From Burkholderia paludis (GTDB lineage: Bacteria; Pseudomonadota; Gammaproteobacteria; Burkholderiales; Burkholderiaceae): a DNA stretch of 64,000 nucleotides. Where the stretch lies: assembly GCF_000732615.1 (NCBI RefSeq), contig NZ_JPGL01000007.1:1-64000 (forward strand), read 5' to 3'. Below are positions 35,897 to 44,213 of this stretch, one piece after another. A model generated the notes under the pieces. That model was given only the letters and a program-made list of their open reading frames with translations, was not told the DNA's origin and did not search any database. The translations under genes were made by a program, and so were the position numbers. The stretch's first letter is position 1. Each line of letters begins with the position of its first letter.

Positions 35897-35925
35897 AAAA
35901 AAGGGGCGATATCGCCCCTCTTTCC
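35897..35925. terminator. bidirectional terminator between convergent genes
   Basis: Perfect palindrome GGGGCGAT|ATCGCCCC (35903-35918), flanked by AAAAAA on the left (a T-run on the minus strand) and TCTTTCC on the right. It ends both the TPR gene and the minus-strand small secreted protein gene. Confidence 0.8.
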
Positions 35926-35939
35926 ATAGACGCTCCGGT

Positions 35940-36308
35940 TCAGACCGGCCCGCCGCTGCTGGGAGTGGTGCAGTCGATTGTTATCGTTGCAGAGCCTTCG
36001 GCCGTCGCGGGATTAAACTGAACGCCCGATACAGGTGCGCTATAGGCGGTTAACGTTCCTGATTGATTTGTTAAACATTGAACCGAGACGGTTGTTCCGG
36101 TCAGATTGGATAGGGAAATATTTTGCCCTCGCCAAATAAAACTGAAAACTCTCGTCGAAGTATTGAGCGGAAGCGTGTCCCCTGTCGCGGTGCATGTCCC
36201 GCCTGAAGGGCTCGAACACTGAAGTACGATCGTGGAGCCGTCGGCATAGGCACCTCCTGCCGATGCCATTAACGAAAGCGCGAAAACAATCGAGCCAATT
36301 TTTCTCAT
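35940..36308 (-). CDS. small secreted protein of unknown function
   Basis: 122-residue exported protein. Signal peptide ends near residue 22 (GGAYA-DGS). The mature part is Ser/Thr/Gly-rich, beta-prone and has four cysteines (LQCSSPSGGTCTATG; VQCLTNQSG; IDCTTPSSGGPV), resembling a small adhesin or pilin-like domain, but I recognise no family. ATG 36308 is preferred because GGAGAGG lies upstream. Its Ser/Thr content and its TPR-glycosyltransferase neighbour invite the idea of O-glycosylation; this is inference. Confidence 0.7.
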   Translation of the reverse strand: MRKIGSIVFALSLMASAGGAYADGSTIVLQCSSPSGGTCTATGDTLPLNTSTRVFSFIWRGQNISLSNLTGTTVSVQCLTNQSGTLTAYSAPVSGVQFNPATAEGSATITIDCTTPSSGGPV

Positions 36309-37222
36309 AATGCCTCTCCAATGAACATCAATCGATTTTAATTGGCGACACCTTTCGGTACTGCGATGTGAGTGTATCAAAATACTAAATATCGGAATCG
36401 AATTTGGACGGCCGGCGTTAAAAAAATCAGCAGCCGATTCCGTATTTTCCGGGCGTTGTCGTGGCCGGTCGGTCTGATTTCATCGAACGGGCGAAAACAG
36501 TTCACAGCATGACTTCCGCTAGTCTTGCCCCCTCGTTAAGGGGGCGAGTCACGTCCGGGCTTGATCGCAAAACGACGAACGGATAACTCGCCAAGCAGTC
36601 GCACGGCAGGTTGCGCCCGGTGTTGCATCACTCCTCTGACAACCATCCTCTCGCGCGAACGGGGTTCGGCGGCCGGTTGCGACAGGATTGCGGTGCGTGG
36701 CGAACCGATCGGCATGCGAGTTTGCGCAGAAGGGTATGCAAACAGTTCGTTGCCTGGTTGCTCGTGCATGCGACGTTGTCCAGATAAATCGCGCTCGAGC
36801 GCCACGCCCTCGATTTCGCTGCCGATTTCCCAGTCGACCTTCACGAAAATCGTCTGGCGCGATGCGTCCGATTATCTCTATAATCCCGCCTGCATATTGC
36901 GTGCGCATGATCCCGCACATTCGACGCGTGTTCGTTCACGCCGAAAACGATTGATCCCGCAGTTGCCCGCCTCGCGCACAGCCGCGCCACACGGGCCGCT
37001 CGGGCGTATTCCGTGAAAGGCCCGATCCGTTTTCCGGATTGTTCCGGAAAATACGGATAATTCGCGGCGATTCCCATCGAATTGACGCAGTATCCGTGTC
37101 GTTTTCCATTCGGAAAACGACGGCGTGGATTATTTCGTTTTCGGCTGCCGGAATCGGCATGAACGGGCGCGCATTGACTTCGACAATGACGGCGGCCCGC
37201 TCGCGGCCGCCAGGAGACAGAC
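36309..37222. other. long intergenic region with repeated GGAAAA hairpins
   Basis: About 0.9 kb with no convincing gene; minus-strand frames near 36536-36920 are arginine-rich and unsupported. Visible items: hairpin GCCCCC-TCGTTAA-GGGGGC (36527-36545), a TATAAT element (36879-36884) without a clear -35, and two perfect inverted repeats with TTTTCC/GGAAAA cores (see next entry). Part of the leader of the amino-acid permease. Confidence 0.5.
37030..37121. repeat. two perfect inverted repeats sharing TTTTCC/GGAAAA arms
   Basis: First: TTTTCCGGA (37030-37038), loop TTGT, TCCGGAAAA (37043-37051). Second: GTCGTTTTCC (37098-37107), loop ATTC, GGAAAACGAC (37112-37121). They lie 100-190 bp upstream of the permease start and may be operators or leader stems. 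Confidence 0.6.
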
Positions 37223-38605
37223 TTGAAACAACCAGAAGACCAGTTGCACCGCGGGCTGGAAGAGCGACACATCAACCTGATGGCGCTCGGCGCGACGATC
37301 GGCGTCGGCCTGTTCCTCGGCTCGGCCAGCGCGATCCGCGTGGCCGGCCCGGCCATCCTGCTGACCTACCTGCTGGGCGGCATCGCGATTTTCCTGATCA
37401 TGCGCGCACTCGGCGAGATGGCGATCGCCAACCCGGTCGCCGGCGCATTCAGCCGCTACGCACGCGACTATCTCGGGCCGCTCGCCGGCTACCTGACCGG
37501 CTGGACCTACTGGTTCGTGTGGATCGTCACCTGCATGGCGGAAATCACGGCGGTCGGCGTCTACATGCATATGTGGTTTCCCGGCGTGCCGAACTGGATC
37601 TGGGCGCTCGCGGCACTGATGGCGATGGGCTCGGTGAACTTCGTCGCGGTCAAGCTGTACGGCGAATTCGAGTTCTGGTTCGCGCTGATCAAGATCGTCA
37701 CGATCGTGCTGATGATCATCGGCGGCGGGCTGATGATCGCGTTCGGCATCGGCAACGGCGGGGTCGCGATCGGCCTGTCCAACCTGTGGGCGCACGGCGG
37801 CTTCATGCCGAACGGGATCGACGGCGTGATCGGCGCACTGCCGATCGTGATGTTCGCGTACCTCGGCGTCGAGATGCTCGGCCTCACGGCCGGCGAGGCG
37901 CGCAACCCGGAGAAGTCGCTGACGAAGGCGGTGAACTCGGTGTTCTGGCGCGTGCTGATTTTCTATATCGGCGCGCTGTTCGTGATCATGTCGCTCTATC
38001 CGTGGGACCAGATCGGCACGCAGGGCAGCCCGTTCGTGATGACGTTCTCGCGGCTCGGCATCCCGGCGGCCGCGGGCATCATCAACTTCGTCGTGCTCAC
38101 GGCGGCGCTGTCGTCGTGCAACAGCGGCCTGTTCAGTACCGCGCGGATGCTCTACAACCTCGCGCAGCAGGGCCAGGCGCCGCGCAAGCTCGGCCGGCTC
38201 AACCGCAACGGCGTGCCGGTGTACGGCGTGATCGTGTCGGTCGCGCTGCTGCTGATCGGCGTGCTGCTCAACTATCTCGCGCCGCAGCACGTGTTCACGT
38301 GGCTCACGTCGGTGTCGACGTTCGGCGCGATCTGGACGTGGTGCGTGATCCTGATCGCGCAGATGCGTTTTCGCCGCACGCTGTCGGCCGACCGGATCGC
38401 GCGCTTGCCGATCCGCGTGCCGTTCTATCCGCTCGGTTCGTTCGTTGCGCTCGGGTTTCTCGTGCTGGTCGTCGTGCTGATGGCGTTCACGCCCGACACG
38501 CGCGTCGCGCTCGTGATCGGGCCGGTATGGATCGTGCTGCTCGGCATCGCGTACGCGGTGTTCTACGCGAACCGTCCGGCCGCCTCGGTGCCGACGAAAT
38601 CGTAA
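37223..38605 (+). CDS. amino-acid permease (ProY/HutT type, APC superfamily)
   Basis: 460-residue permease of the AAT family with about 12 membrane helices: LHRGLEERHINLMALGATIGVGLFLGSA at the N-terminus, GEFEFWFALIKI in the middle and NRPAASVPTKS at the end. It imports an amino acid with protons; ProY/HutT-type members carry proline or histidine, but the substrate cannot be read from sequence. The start is TTG 37223, preceded by CAGGAGAC; no ATG alternative is near. Upstream hairpins suggest regulated expression. Confidence 0.85.
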   Translation: MKQPEDQLHRGLEERHINLMALGATIGVGLFLGSASAIRVAGPAILLTYLLGGIAIFLIMRALGEMAIANPVAGAFSRYARDYLGPLAGYLTGWTYWFVWIVTCMAEITAVGVYMHMWFPGVPNWIWALAALMAMGSVNFVAVKLYGEFEFWFALIKIVTIVLMIIGGGLMIAFGIGNGGVAIGLSNLWAHGGFMPNGIDGVIGALPIVMFAYLGVEMLGLTAGEARNPEKSLTKAVNSVFWRVLIFYIGALFVIMSLYPWDQIGTQGSPFVMTFSRLGIPAAAGIINFVVLTAALSSCNSGLFSTARMLYNLAQQGQAPRKLGRLNRNGVPVYGVIVSVALLLIGVLLNYLAPQHVFTWLTSVSTFGAIWTWCVILIAQMRFRRTLSADRIARLPIRVPFYPLGSFVALGFLVLVVVLMAFTPDTRVALVIGPVWIVLLGIAYAVFYANRPAASVPTKS

Positions 38606-38633
38606 CCGGCACGGGCAGGGGGCCGCGCGACCG

Positions 38634-38674
38634 TTGATCGCGATCATGCACGTACGGGCCGGACGTCCTATGCT
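38634..38674 (+). promoter_or_regulatory. FNR/ANR-type box and -10 upstream of the tandem universal stress protein
   Basis: TTGAT-CGCG-ATCAT (38634-38647) matches the FNR/ANR consensus except for the last base. TATGCT (38669-38674) is centred 31 bp downstream, identical in sequence and spacing to the element at 11332-11337. The gene starts at 38800. Confidence 0.7.
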
Positions 38675-38799
38675 GAACGCATCGATTGTCCGCGTTTCGC
38701 GCGTCACCCCGCCGATCCCCGCGACCGCGGCGGCCATCCGGCCGCTGCGCGTCGCCTGCGCGCGAAGCGCCCGTCGTCTTTCGCACGGAGGCCTTCGCC

Positions 38800-39735
38800 A
38801 TGCAGCCTGCCCAGTCCATCCCGACGCTCGAGCGAATCGCGCTGGCCGTCGATTCGACGCCCGAATCGCTGTCCGCCGCGCGCTACGCACGCACGCTGCT
38901 GCGTCCCGGCATGCGGTTGCGCATCGTCTGCGCAATCGACAACCCGCGCCTCGCGCTCCCCGACATCCCGCGCATCGACGCGCTGCTGACGTCCGCGCGC
39001 GACGACATGCTGCGCGAAGCGCACGCCACCTGCGCGCGGATCGCGGCGCTGTTCGACGGTGCGGGCATCGAGGTCGAGCAGGTCATCGTCGATACGTCGA
39101 CGACAGGCGGCACGGTTGCCGATGCACTGGTGGGCGACACGTCGGCGTGGCGCGCGGATGTGCTGGTGGTCGGCGCGAATCCGCATCACGGGCTGCTGCG
39201 GCTCGTCGAAGGCGCGACGTCCGACTCGCTGACGACGCGCGCACGCTGCGCGCTGCTGATCGTGCCGGCCGCCTATGCACGGCCGTCGGACGGCGATCTG
39301 CAACGGCTGATGTTCGCGGTGGACGGCAGCGAGCCGTCGCTGCACGCGGCGCATGTCGGGCTCGGCTTCGCGGCGCCGACGACGTTGCTGTACGCGGCGT
39401 ACGTGATCGATCGCGCGGTTCGTCTGACGGATATCGTCCCCGTGCGCGCACTCGAGGATGCGTACCGCGCGGAGGGCGAGGAAGCGCTCGCGAAGATCGG
39501 GCCGCTGTTCCACGCAACCGGGAATCCGACCAAGCGCGGCATCGTCGAGACCCGTCCGACCAGCGACGACGTGGCCCATGCGCTGATGCGCGACGCCGTG
39601 CACTGGCGCGCGGAATTGCTGGTGGTCGGCACGCATGGCCGGCGCGGCATTGCCGCGTGGCTGGTCGGCAGCGTCGCGCGCCGCGTGGCGCACCTTGCAC
39701 AGGTCCCGGTGCTGCTCGTGCGCGCTACCGAATGA
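38800..39735 (+). CDS. universal stress protein, tandem UspA domains
   Basis: 311-residue protein with two Usp domains. The first (~8-155) ends in VVGANPHHGLLRLVEGATSDSL, a degenerate nucleotide motif. The second (~160-308) has the good ATP-type signature VVGTHGRRGIAAWLVGSVARRV...PVLLVRA. Only the second half is expected to bind ATP well. ATG 38800 fits the family start and has GGAGGC upstream; frames open earlier are arginine-rich. An FNR/ANR box with a matched -10 precedes it. Confidence 0.88.
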   Translation: MQPAQSIPTLERIALAVDSTPESLSAARYARTLLRPGMRLRIVCAIDNPRLALPDIPRIDALLTSARDDMLREAHATCARIAALFDGAGIEVEQVIVDTSTTGGTVADALVGDTSAWRADVLVVGANPHHGLLRLVEGATSDSLTTRARCALLIVPAAYARPSDGDLQRLMFAVDGSEPSLHAAHVGLGFAAPTTLLYAAYVIDRAVRLTDIVPVRALEDAYRAEGEEALAKIGPLFHATGNPTKRGIVETRPTSDDVAHALMRDAVHWRAELLVVGTHGRRGIAAWLVGSVARRVAHLAQVPVLLVRATE

Positions 39736-40183
39736 GGCGCGCGTTGTCACGATCAAAGCGGGTTTGGATTGACCTGCATCAGAAACGGCGCACATATCGC
39801 GTGAGACATTGACGGAACATCCGGTCATGCATGCGGTCTGTCATGCGTGCCCGGACGGGTCGAAGCCGCTCGTCCAGGGCGACGCCCGACGGTGCACTCC
39901 CCGCCGTCGCATCATTTCAGGATCGTCACCGCTGCACGGCACGGTGCGCGATCCGGTCAGAAACTCTCTGGCACGAGGGTAGGCAGCCACGGCTGCCTTG
40001 GAGGACGGGCGGGGTGCATGTCACCCCGTCCGCTTTCCGCTTGTGTGTCGTTGGCCCCGTCTGGATTTCCATCCCCGCAGGAAGCATTGTCGATGCCGCC
40101 GTTCGTGCGCGACATGCGCTGCCGCGGTTGTGTGTGGCGTGCAGCCTTGGCGCGGCCCCGTACCGCGCCGGCTGCCCGCGCGC
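39736..40183. other. gene-free stretch with an FNR/ANR box and hairpins, possible small RNA locus
   Basis: No plus-strand gene is convincing. TTGAC-CTGC-ATCAG (39769-39782) is followed 32 bp later by GACATT (39805-39810), predicting transcription from about 39817. Downstream are hairpins AGGCAGCC-AC-GGCTGCCT (39981-39998) and an imperfect GGACGG...CCGTCC stem (about 40002-40031). This pattern could be a low-oxygen small RNA, but no T-run terminator is obvious. Confidence 0.35.
39769..39810 (+). promoter_or_regulatory. FNR/ANR-like box without an obvious gene
   Basis: TTGACCTGCATCAG matches TTGAY-N4-RTCAA at all but the last base. It starts 34 bp after the stop of the tandem stress protein and faces a gene-free region. 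Confidence 0.5.
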
Positions 40184-40618
40184 TCAAGGCGTGCGAGGCA
40201 TCGAGCGCGACTCATGCCGGCGCACCGCGCCGCGGCGTACCTGCGGGCGCTGCCGCGCGACATGCAACGGCGCGCAGATGCTGCACGTGCGGTTGCGCAG
40301 ACGGTTCGCGTGCGGCCAGCCCGGGCGTGCCTTGCGGCGAGGCTCCGACGTGGCCGGCGCGTCGGGCGCGGTACGGGCGCAGAGCGCCGCGGCGAACCGT
40401 TGCAGCGCGAGCACCGAGCCCGCGACGCTCTGGTATTTCTCGCGGCCGATCTGCCCGTCGAGCGTCACCAGCAGCCCGGCCTCCCGTGCAAGGGCGAGCA
40501 AGGCGTCGAGGTTGTCCGACGGGCCGTTGCCGGCCGTTACGACCCGGACGGGCAGGGCGCGCGCGTTGTCCGCCGCGCGCCGCTGGCCGTCCCGGGCCGG
40601 GAAGTTGCGATGTGCCAT
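40184..40618 (-). CDS. hypothetical protein
   Basis: 144-residue protein. The first ~85 residues look like genuine protein, with a helical SDNLDALLALAREAGLLVTLDGQIGREKYQSVAGSVLALQRF segment. The last ~55 residues are arginine-rich and may be read-through of a frameshift. No family recognised. GCAGGAGACCATC before the ATG is a strong ribosome-binding site, the main support for this gene. It is convergent with the possible small RNA locus. Confidence 0.55.
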   Translation of the reverse strand: MAHRNFPARDGQRRAADNARALPVRVVTAGNGPSDNLDALLALAREAGLLVTLDGQIGREKYQSVAGSVLALQRFAAALCARTAPDAPATSEPRRKARPGWPHANRLRNRTCSICAPLHVARQRPQVRRGAVRRHESRSMPRTP

Positions 40619-41156
40619 GATGGTCTCCTGCGCCAGACCCCGCATGCCGGCTCGGCGGCCGGCTGGGCGATGGCCTGTATGAACGTTACGTCCATGGCAC
40701 CAGTATCGTGTGGCGATCGCGCGCCGCCAAGCAGCGCGCGCTGAAGTCGCTGTCAGGTATTGCGCGGTGCGTATCGGAATTCGCTGACACGCGCCGCGGC
40801 CGATCGGCCGGTTCGGCGACGGTTGCGCCCGTTCGTTCGGACGAATGCGCCGCGCGCGGCAAGCGTCCCTTGACGCATGATTTCGGCCGGTCTAAGTTGC
40901 CGACTGCATCGACGTCGCGCGGCGTTCCATCGTCTGCCCGGCGGCCGGTGCCGCGCCCCCGGGGTGGCGTGGCAGGGTTTCCAGGCCCGTTCGCGGGCTT
41001 TGCGCGGCCGGTTCGGCGACGAACCGGAAAGCGGCATGCAATGTGCCGTTGATCGCGCGCAAACACGCGCCGGCGCATCGCACGCCGCGCGTCCGTCCAG
41101 TCTTTAAGCTTCCGGTAACGTCTTCTTTTCGTTCCTCGACCGTCAGGAGTCTGTCG
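40619..41156. other. intergenic region, nothing clear
   Basis: About 540 bp with no supported gene. A half FNR-like site (TTGATCGCGCGCAA, 41049-41062) lacks a matching -10 and is not counted. No strong hairpin seen. Confidence 0.4.
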
Positions 41157-41411
41157 ATGTCCAAGGACAGTTTGCTCGATTCACTCAAGGAAGCCGCCGC
41201 GCAGCGCGCGATCGGTTCGGATCAGTTGCGTGCGATGCTCGACGACGAAGTGCGCGTGCTGTCGTCCGGTGCGCGCGTGCACGACTACATCCACGTGTTC
41301 GCGATTCGCCACCTGCGCGAGCGGATGCGGCAGCAGGACGATCTCGGCGGCGATACGCGGGCCGGTACGCCGCCTTCGGAATCCGATCCGCGCCCGAGCC
41401 ATCGCCTGTAA
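41157..41411 (+). CDS. DUF3562-like small protein
   Basis: 84-residue helical protein. SDQLRAMLDDEVRVLSSGARVHDYIHVFAIRHLRERMRQ matches the helix pattern of DUF3562 (three-helix-bundle dimerisation-like) proteins common in Burkholderia. The C-terminal ~20 residues are polar and disordered. Function unknown. GTCAGGAGTC lies before the ATG. Stands alone. Confidence 0.65.
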   Translation: MSKDSLLDSLKEAAAQRAIGSDQLRAMLDDEVRVLSSGARVHDYIHVFAIRHLRERMRQQDDLGGDTRAGTPPSESDPRPSHRL

Positions 41412-41750
41412 CGCTCGCGCGCTGCGGCTGACGCCGCGAGTCACGTAATCCCTCGCAGCGCTCCGGCCGGCTCCCGGTCGCGCGGCACGCATCCTCCCGG
41501 GGCGACCGGCCGGCGTGGCTCGGCCCTTGATTCCCGTGCGCGAGACCGCCACCGTGGTCGCCGCGCGCGGCGGCCTGCGCAGACGGCGCCGGGCGGGTAC
41601 GGCCATCCCGTCAATCCTGCGATCCGCGACCATGCGTTTCGTCATACCTTTCACATAAATGTCACAGCGGCCTCAAGTAAGCGACGCGATTGCCGTTTAC
41701 CCGTGGAATTCGTCCACCGGGCGTTCGCGCTCCCTTACCGAGTCGTTGCC
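41412..41750. other. intergenic region upstream of the chemoreceptor
   Basis: No gene seen. The right end carries a sigma28-like promoter (separate entry); the rest is featureless GC-rich DNA. Confidence 0.4.
41673..41699 (+). promoter_or_regulatory. sigma28 (FliA)-type promoter of the chemoreceptor gene
   Basis: TCAAGTAA (41673-41680) and GCCGTTTA (41692-41699) are separated by 11 bp, the FliA arrangement (TAAAGTTT-N11-GCCGATAA). The ATG at 41751 is about 50 bp downstream. Chemoreceptors are classic FliA targets. Confidence 0.5.
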
Positions 41751-43550
41751 ATGCTCTCGTCCATCCGCGCTCGCATTCTTGCCGCCAGCGTTGCCATCGT
41801 TGTATTCGCGCTTGTCGCCACCACGCTGATCAACTACTTCATCGCGCGCTCGTACAACGACGACGCGATCGACCGCAACCTGACCTCAGTCGCAAGCGGC
41901 CATGTGGTCGGGATCGCCGACTGGGTCGCCACCCGGAGCCGGATGATCGCGTCGCTGCAGGATGCGGCGCTGACGCCCGATCCGCTGCCGGTGTTCAAGC
42001 AGATGGCCGCGGCCGGCGGTTTCACGAACGTCTACGCGGGTTATGCCGACAAGACGTTCCACTTCTCCGACCCGACCGGGATTCCGCCCGATTACGACCC
42101 GACCGGCCGGCCGTGGTACAAGCAGGCCGCGCAGGCCGGCAAGCCGGTCGTCACGCCGCCGTACGTCGATGCCGGCACGGGCAACCTCGTTGTCACCTTC
42201 GCCGTGCCGATCCTGCGTGACGGCGGGCTGAAGGGCGTGGTCGCCGCCGACGTCGCGATGGACACCGTGATCGCGAACGTGAAATCGATCCACCCGACGC
42301 CCGCGAGCTTCGGGATGTTGATCGACAGCAACGGCCACGTGGTCGCGCATCCGGACCCGAAACTCACGCTGAAGGCAGTCGCCGACGTGTCGCCCGAACT
42401 CGGTGCGACGAACGGTGCGACGATCGCGGCCGCCACCGCGCCCGTCGAGGTGAGCGTGGGCGGCGACGCGAAGCTGGTCCGCGCGCGGCCGGTGCCGGGC
42501 ACCGACTGGTACGCGCTGGTCCTGCTCGACAAGTCCGACGCGACGGCGGGGATGCACTCGCTGCTGACCGCGTCGCTGATCACGCTGGTCGTGATCGTCG
42601 GCGTCGCGTCGCTGATCATCGGCGCGATTACCGCGACCGCGTTCCGCCGCCTGTCGCAGGTGCGCCAGGCGATGTCCGCGATCGGCTCGGGCGCCGGCGA
42701 CCTGACGCAGCGCCTGCCGGCCGACGGCAGCGACGAAGTCTCGGACATCGCGCGTTCGTTCAACAGTTTCGTCGACAAGCTGAACGATGTGATGCGCCAG
42801 ATCCGCGATGCAAGCGAATCGGTGCGCACGGCCGCGAACGAAATCGCGGCGGGCAACCAGGATCTGTCGTCGCGCACCGAATCGGCGGCGGCGAGCCTCG
42901 AGGAAACGGCCGCATCGATGGAAGAAATCACCGCGACCGTCGGCCAGTCGGCCGCGGCGGCCGGCCAGGCCGACGAACGGGCGGCGGCCGCATCGCGGAT
43001 CGCTTCGCACGGCGGCGTGGTCGTGTCGGACGTGGTCGCGACGATGGAGAAGATCGAGGAAGCATCGGGCCGGATCGGCGACATCATCGGCGTGATCGAC
43101 GGGATCGCGTTCCAGACCAACATCCTCGCGCTGAACGCGGCTGTCGAGGCGGCGCGCGCGGGCGAGCAGGGCCGCGGCTTCGCGGTCGTCGCACAGGAAG
43201 TGCGCAGCCTCGCGCAACGCAGCGCGCAGGCCGCGCGCGAAGTGAAGGTGCTGGTCGAATCGACGGTCGCGAGCGTGTCGGCCGGCTCCGGGCAGGTGCG
43301 TCAGGCCGGCGACACGATGCGCGAGATCGTCTCCAACGTGTCGAACGTGACGACGATCATCTCCGAGATCACGCACGCGGCAAACGAGCAGACCCGCGGC
43401 ATCCAGGAAGTGAATCGCGCGGTCACGCAGCTCGACGAGATGGTGCAGCAGAACGCGGCGCTGGTCGAACAGTCGACCGCCGCCGCGACCGCGCTGCAGT
43501 CGCAGGCGAATGCGCTGGCGACGACGGTCGGGCGGTTCAAGGTCGCGTAA
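41751..43550 (+). CDS. methyl-accepting chemotaxis protein with dCache sensor
   Basis: 599-residue chemoreceptor: membrane helix ~7-29, periplasmic dCache-type ligand domain ~35-265 ([39 protein letters not shown] is typical), second helix ~270-290, HAMP ~290-345 and a signalling domain whose hairpin tip is [30 protein letters not shown] (from about 450). It carries no C-terminal NWETF-type tether. Ligand likely an amino or organic acid. The first in-frame ATG at 41703 is less likely than 41751. Confidence 0.9.
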   Translation: MLSSIRARILAASVAIVVFALVATTLINYFIARSYNDDAIDRNLTSVASGHVVGIADWVATRSRMIASLQDAALTPDPLPVFKQMAAAGGFTNVYAGYADKTFHFSDPTGIPPDYDPTGRPWYKQAAQAGKPVVTPPYVDAGTGNLVVTFAVPILRDGGLKGVVAADVAMDTVIANVKSIHPTPASFGMLIDSNGHVVAHPDPKLTLKAVADVSPELGATNGATIAAATAPVEVSVGGDAKLVRARPVPGTDWYALVLLDKSDATAGMHSLLTASLITLVVIVGVASLIIGAITATAFRRLSQVRQAMSAIGSGAGDLTQRLPADGSDEVSDIARSFNSFVDKLNDVMRQIRDASESVRTAANEIAAGNQDLSSRTESAAASLEETAASMEEITATVGQSAAAAGQADERAAAASRIASHGGVVVSDVVATMEKIEEASGRIGDIIGVIDGIAFQTNILALNAAVEAARAGEQGRGFAVVAQEVRSLAQRSAQAAREVKVLVESTVASVSAGSGQVRQAGDTMREIVSNVSNVTTIISEITHAANEQTRGIQEVNRAVTQLDEMVQQNAALVEQSTAAATALQSQANALATTVGRFKVA

Positions 43551-43560
43551 CGCGTCACCC

Positions 43561-43614
43561 GGCGGTCGCCCCCGGTAACGGCCGCGTCGCGCGGCGCGAC
43601 ACCGGGGGCCGCCG
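43561..43614. terminator. large inverted repeat between convergent genes
   Basis: GCCCCCGGT (43568-43576) pairs perfectly with ACCGGGGGC (43601-43609), extended by GGCGG/CCGCC and an inner GTCGCG/CGCGAC stem. No long T-run; it probably blocks read-through both ways. Confidence 0.5.
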
Positions 43615-43863
43615 TCAGCCGCGCTCGGGGGGCGGCGAGGGCGTGTGCGGCGCCCGATGCCCGGTCTCGCCGGTCGGCTTCGCCGGGTCGATACGGGTCG
43701 CGCCGCCGACGGCCGGCGGGTCGCTGGCCGGAAACGTCTCTTCGAGCCCCTCGTCGATGCGCTCCTCCGTCCTGTCGTCGGACGGCGGGCGTGACGTGCC
43801 GAACCGGAACGGTCCGGCAGCCGGCGGTACGGCGTCGTGGCGGCCGGTGGCGTGAACGGTCAT
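43615..43863 (-). CDS. small acidic protein of the 'ETFPASDPP' type
   Basis: 82-residue hydrophilic, probably disordered protein. IDEGLEETFPASDPPAVGG is a motif that recurs in small Burkholderia and other proteobacterial proteins of unknown function. AGGAGG before the ATG is an ideal ribosome-binding site. Confidence 0.7.
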   Translation of the reverse strand: MTVHATGRHDAVPPAAGPFRFGTSRPPSDDRTEERIDEGLEETFPASDPPAVGGATRIDPAKPTGETGHRAPHTPSPPPERG

Positions 43864-44213
43864 GGTCGAACCTCCTGGGTCGTGGGTCCGGGCGCACGCG
43901 ACATGGCTGCGTACCCGGCGGCTGCGCGGGGCGGCGGCGGTACGCCGTCGTCGTGCAGGCCGCCCGGACAGGATACGTGACGACGCGCGTGTCTGCTGCG
44001 ACGGCGATTGGCGTCGCAGCCCGCACCTCGCCGGCTCGTCGACGCATGCGGCAAGGTGCCCGCGCGCAGCAGGCGCTTTGCGTCCGCGTGCACGTCGCGT
44101 AGGATGTCCGTTAATTCAGCGCACACTACGTTCGCGTCGCAGGCCCGCCGAGGCGGCCGATGCGATGCGCTTTTCTTCGGGTTCGTTACTCGCAACCGAC
44201 AGGGGCCGCCTTG
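43864..44213. other. divergent intergenic region
   Basis: No gene seen. A perfect 9-bp inverted repeat, GCTGCGACG (43995-44003) and CGTCGCAGC (44012-44020) around GCGATTGG, may be an operator for either flanking gene. Confidence 0.45.

Noticed and set aside
36536..36920. Minus-strand frames in the long intergenic region
   Set aside because: Arg-rich, overlapping and without ribosome-binding sites or recognisable domains.
39831..40682. Long plus-strand frames after the tandem stress protein
   Set aside because: Cys/Arg/Pro-rich low-complexity translations with no ribosome-binding site; they overlap a better supported minus-strand gene.
41049..41062. TTGATCGCGCGCAA as a fifth FNR box
   Set aside because: Only one half-site is good and no -10 element lies at the expected distance.
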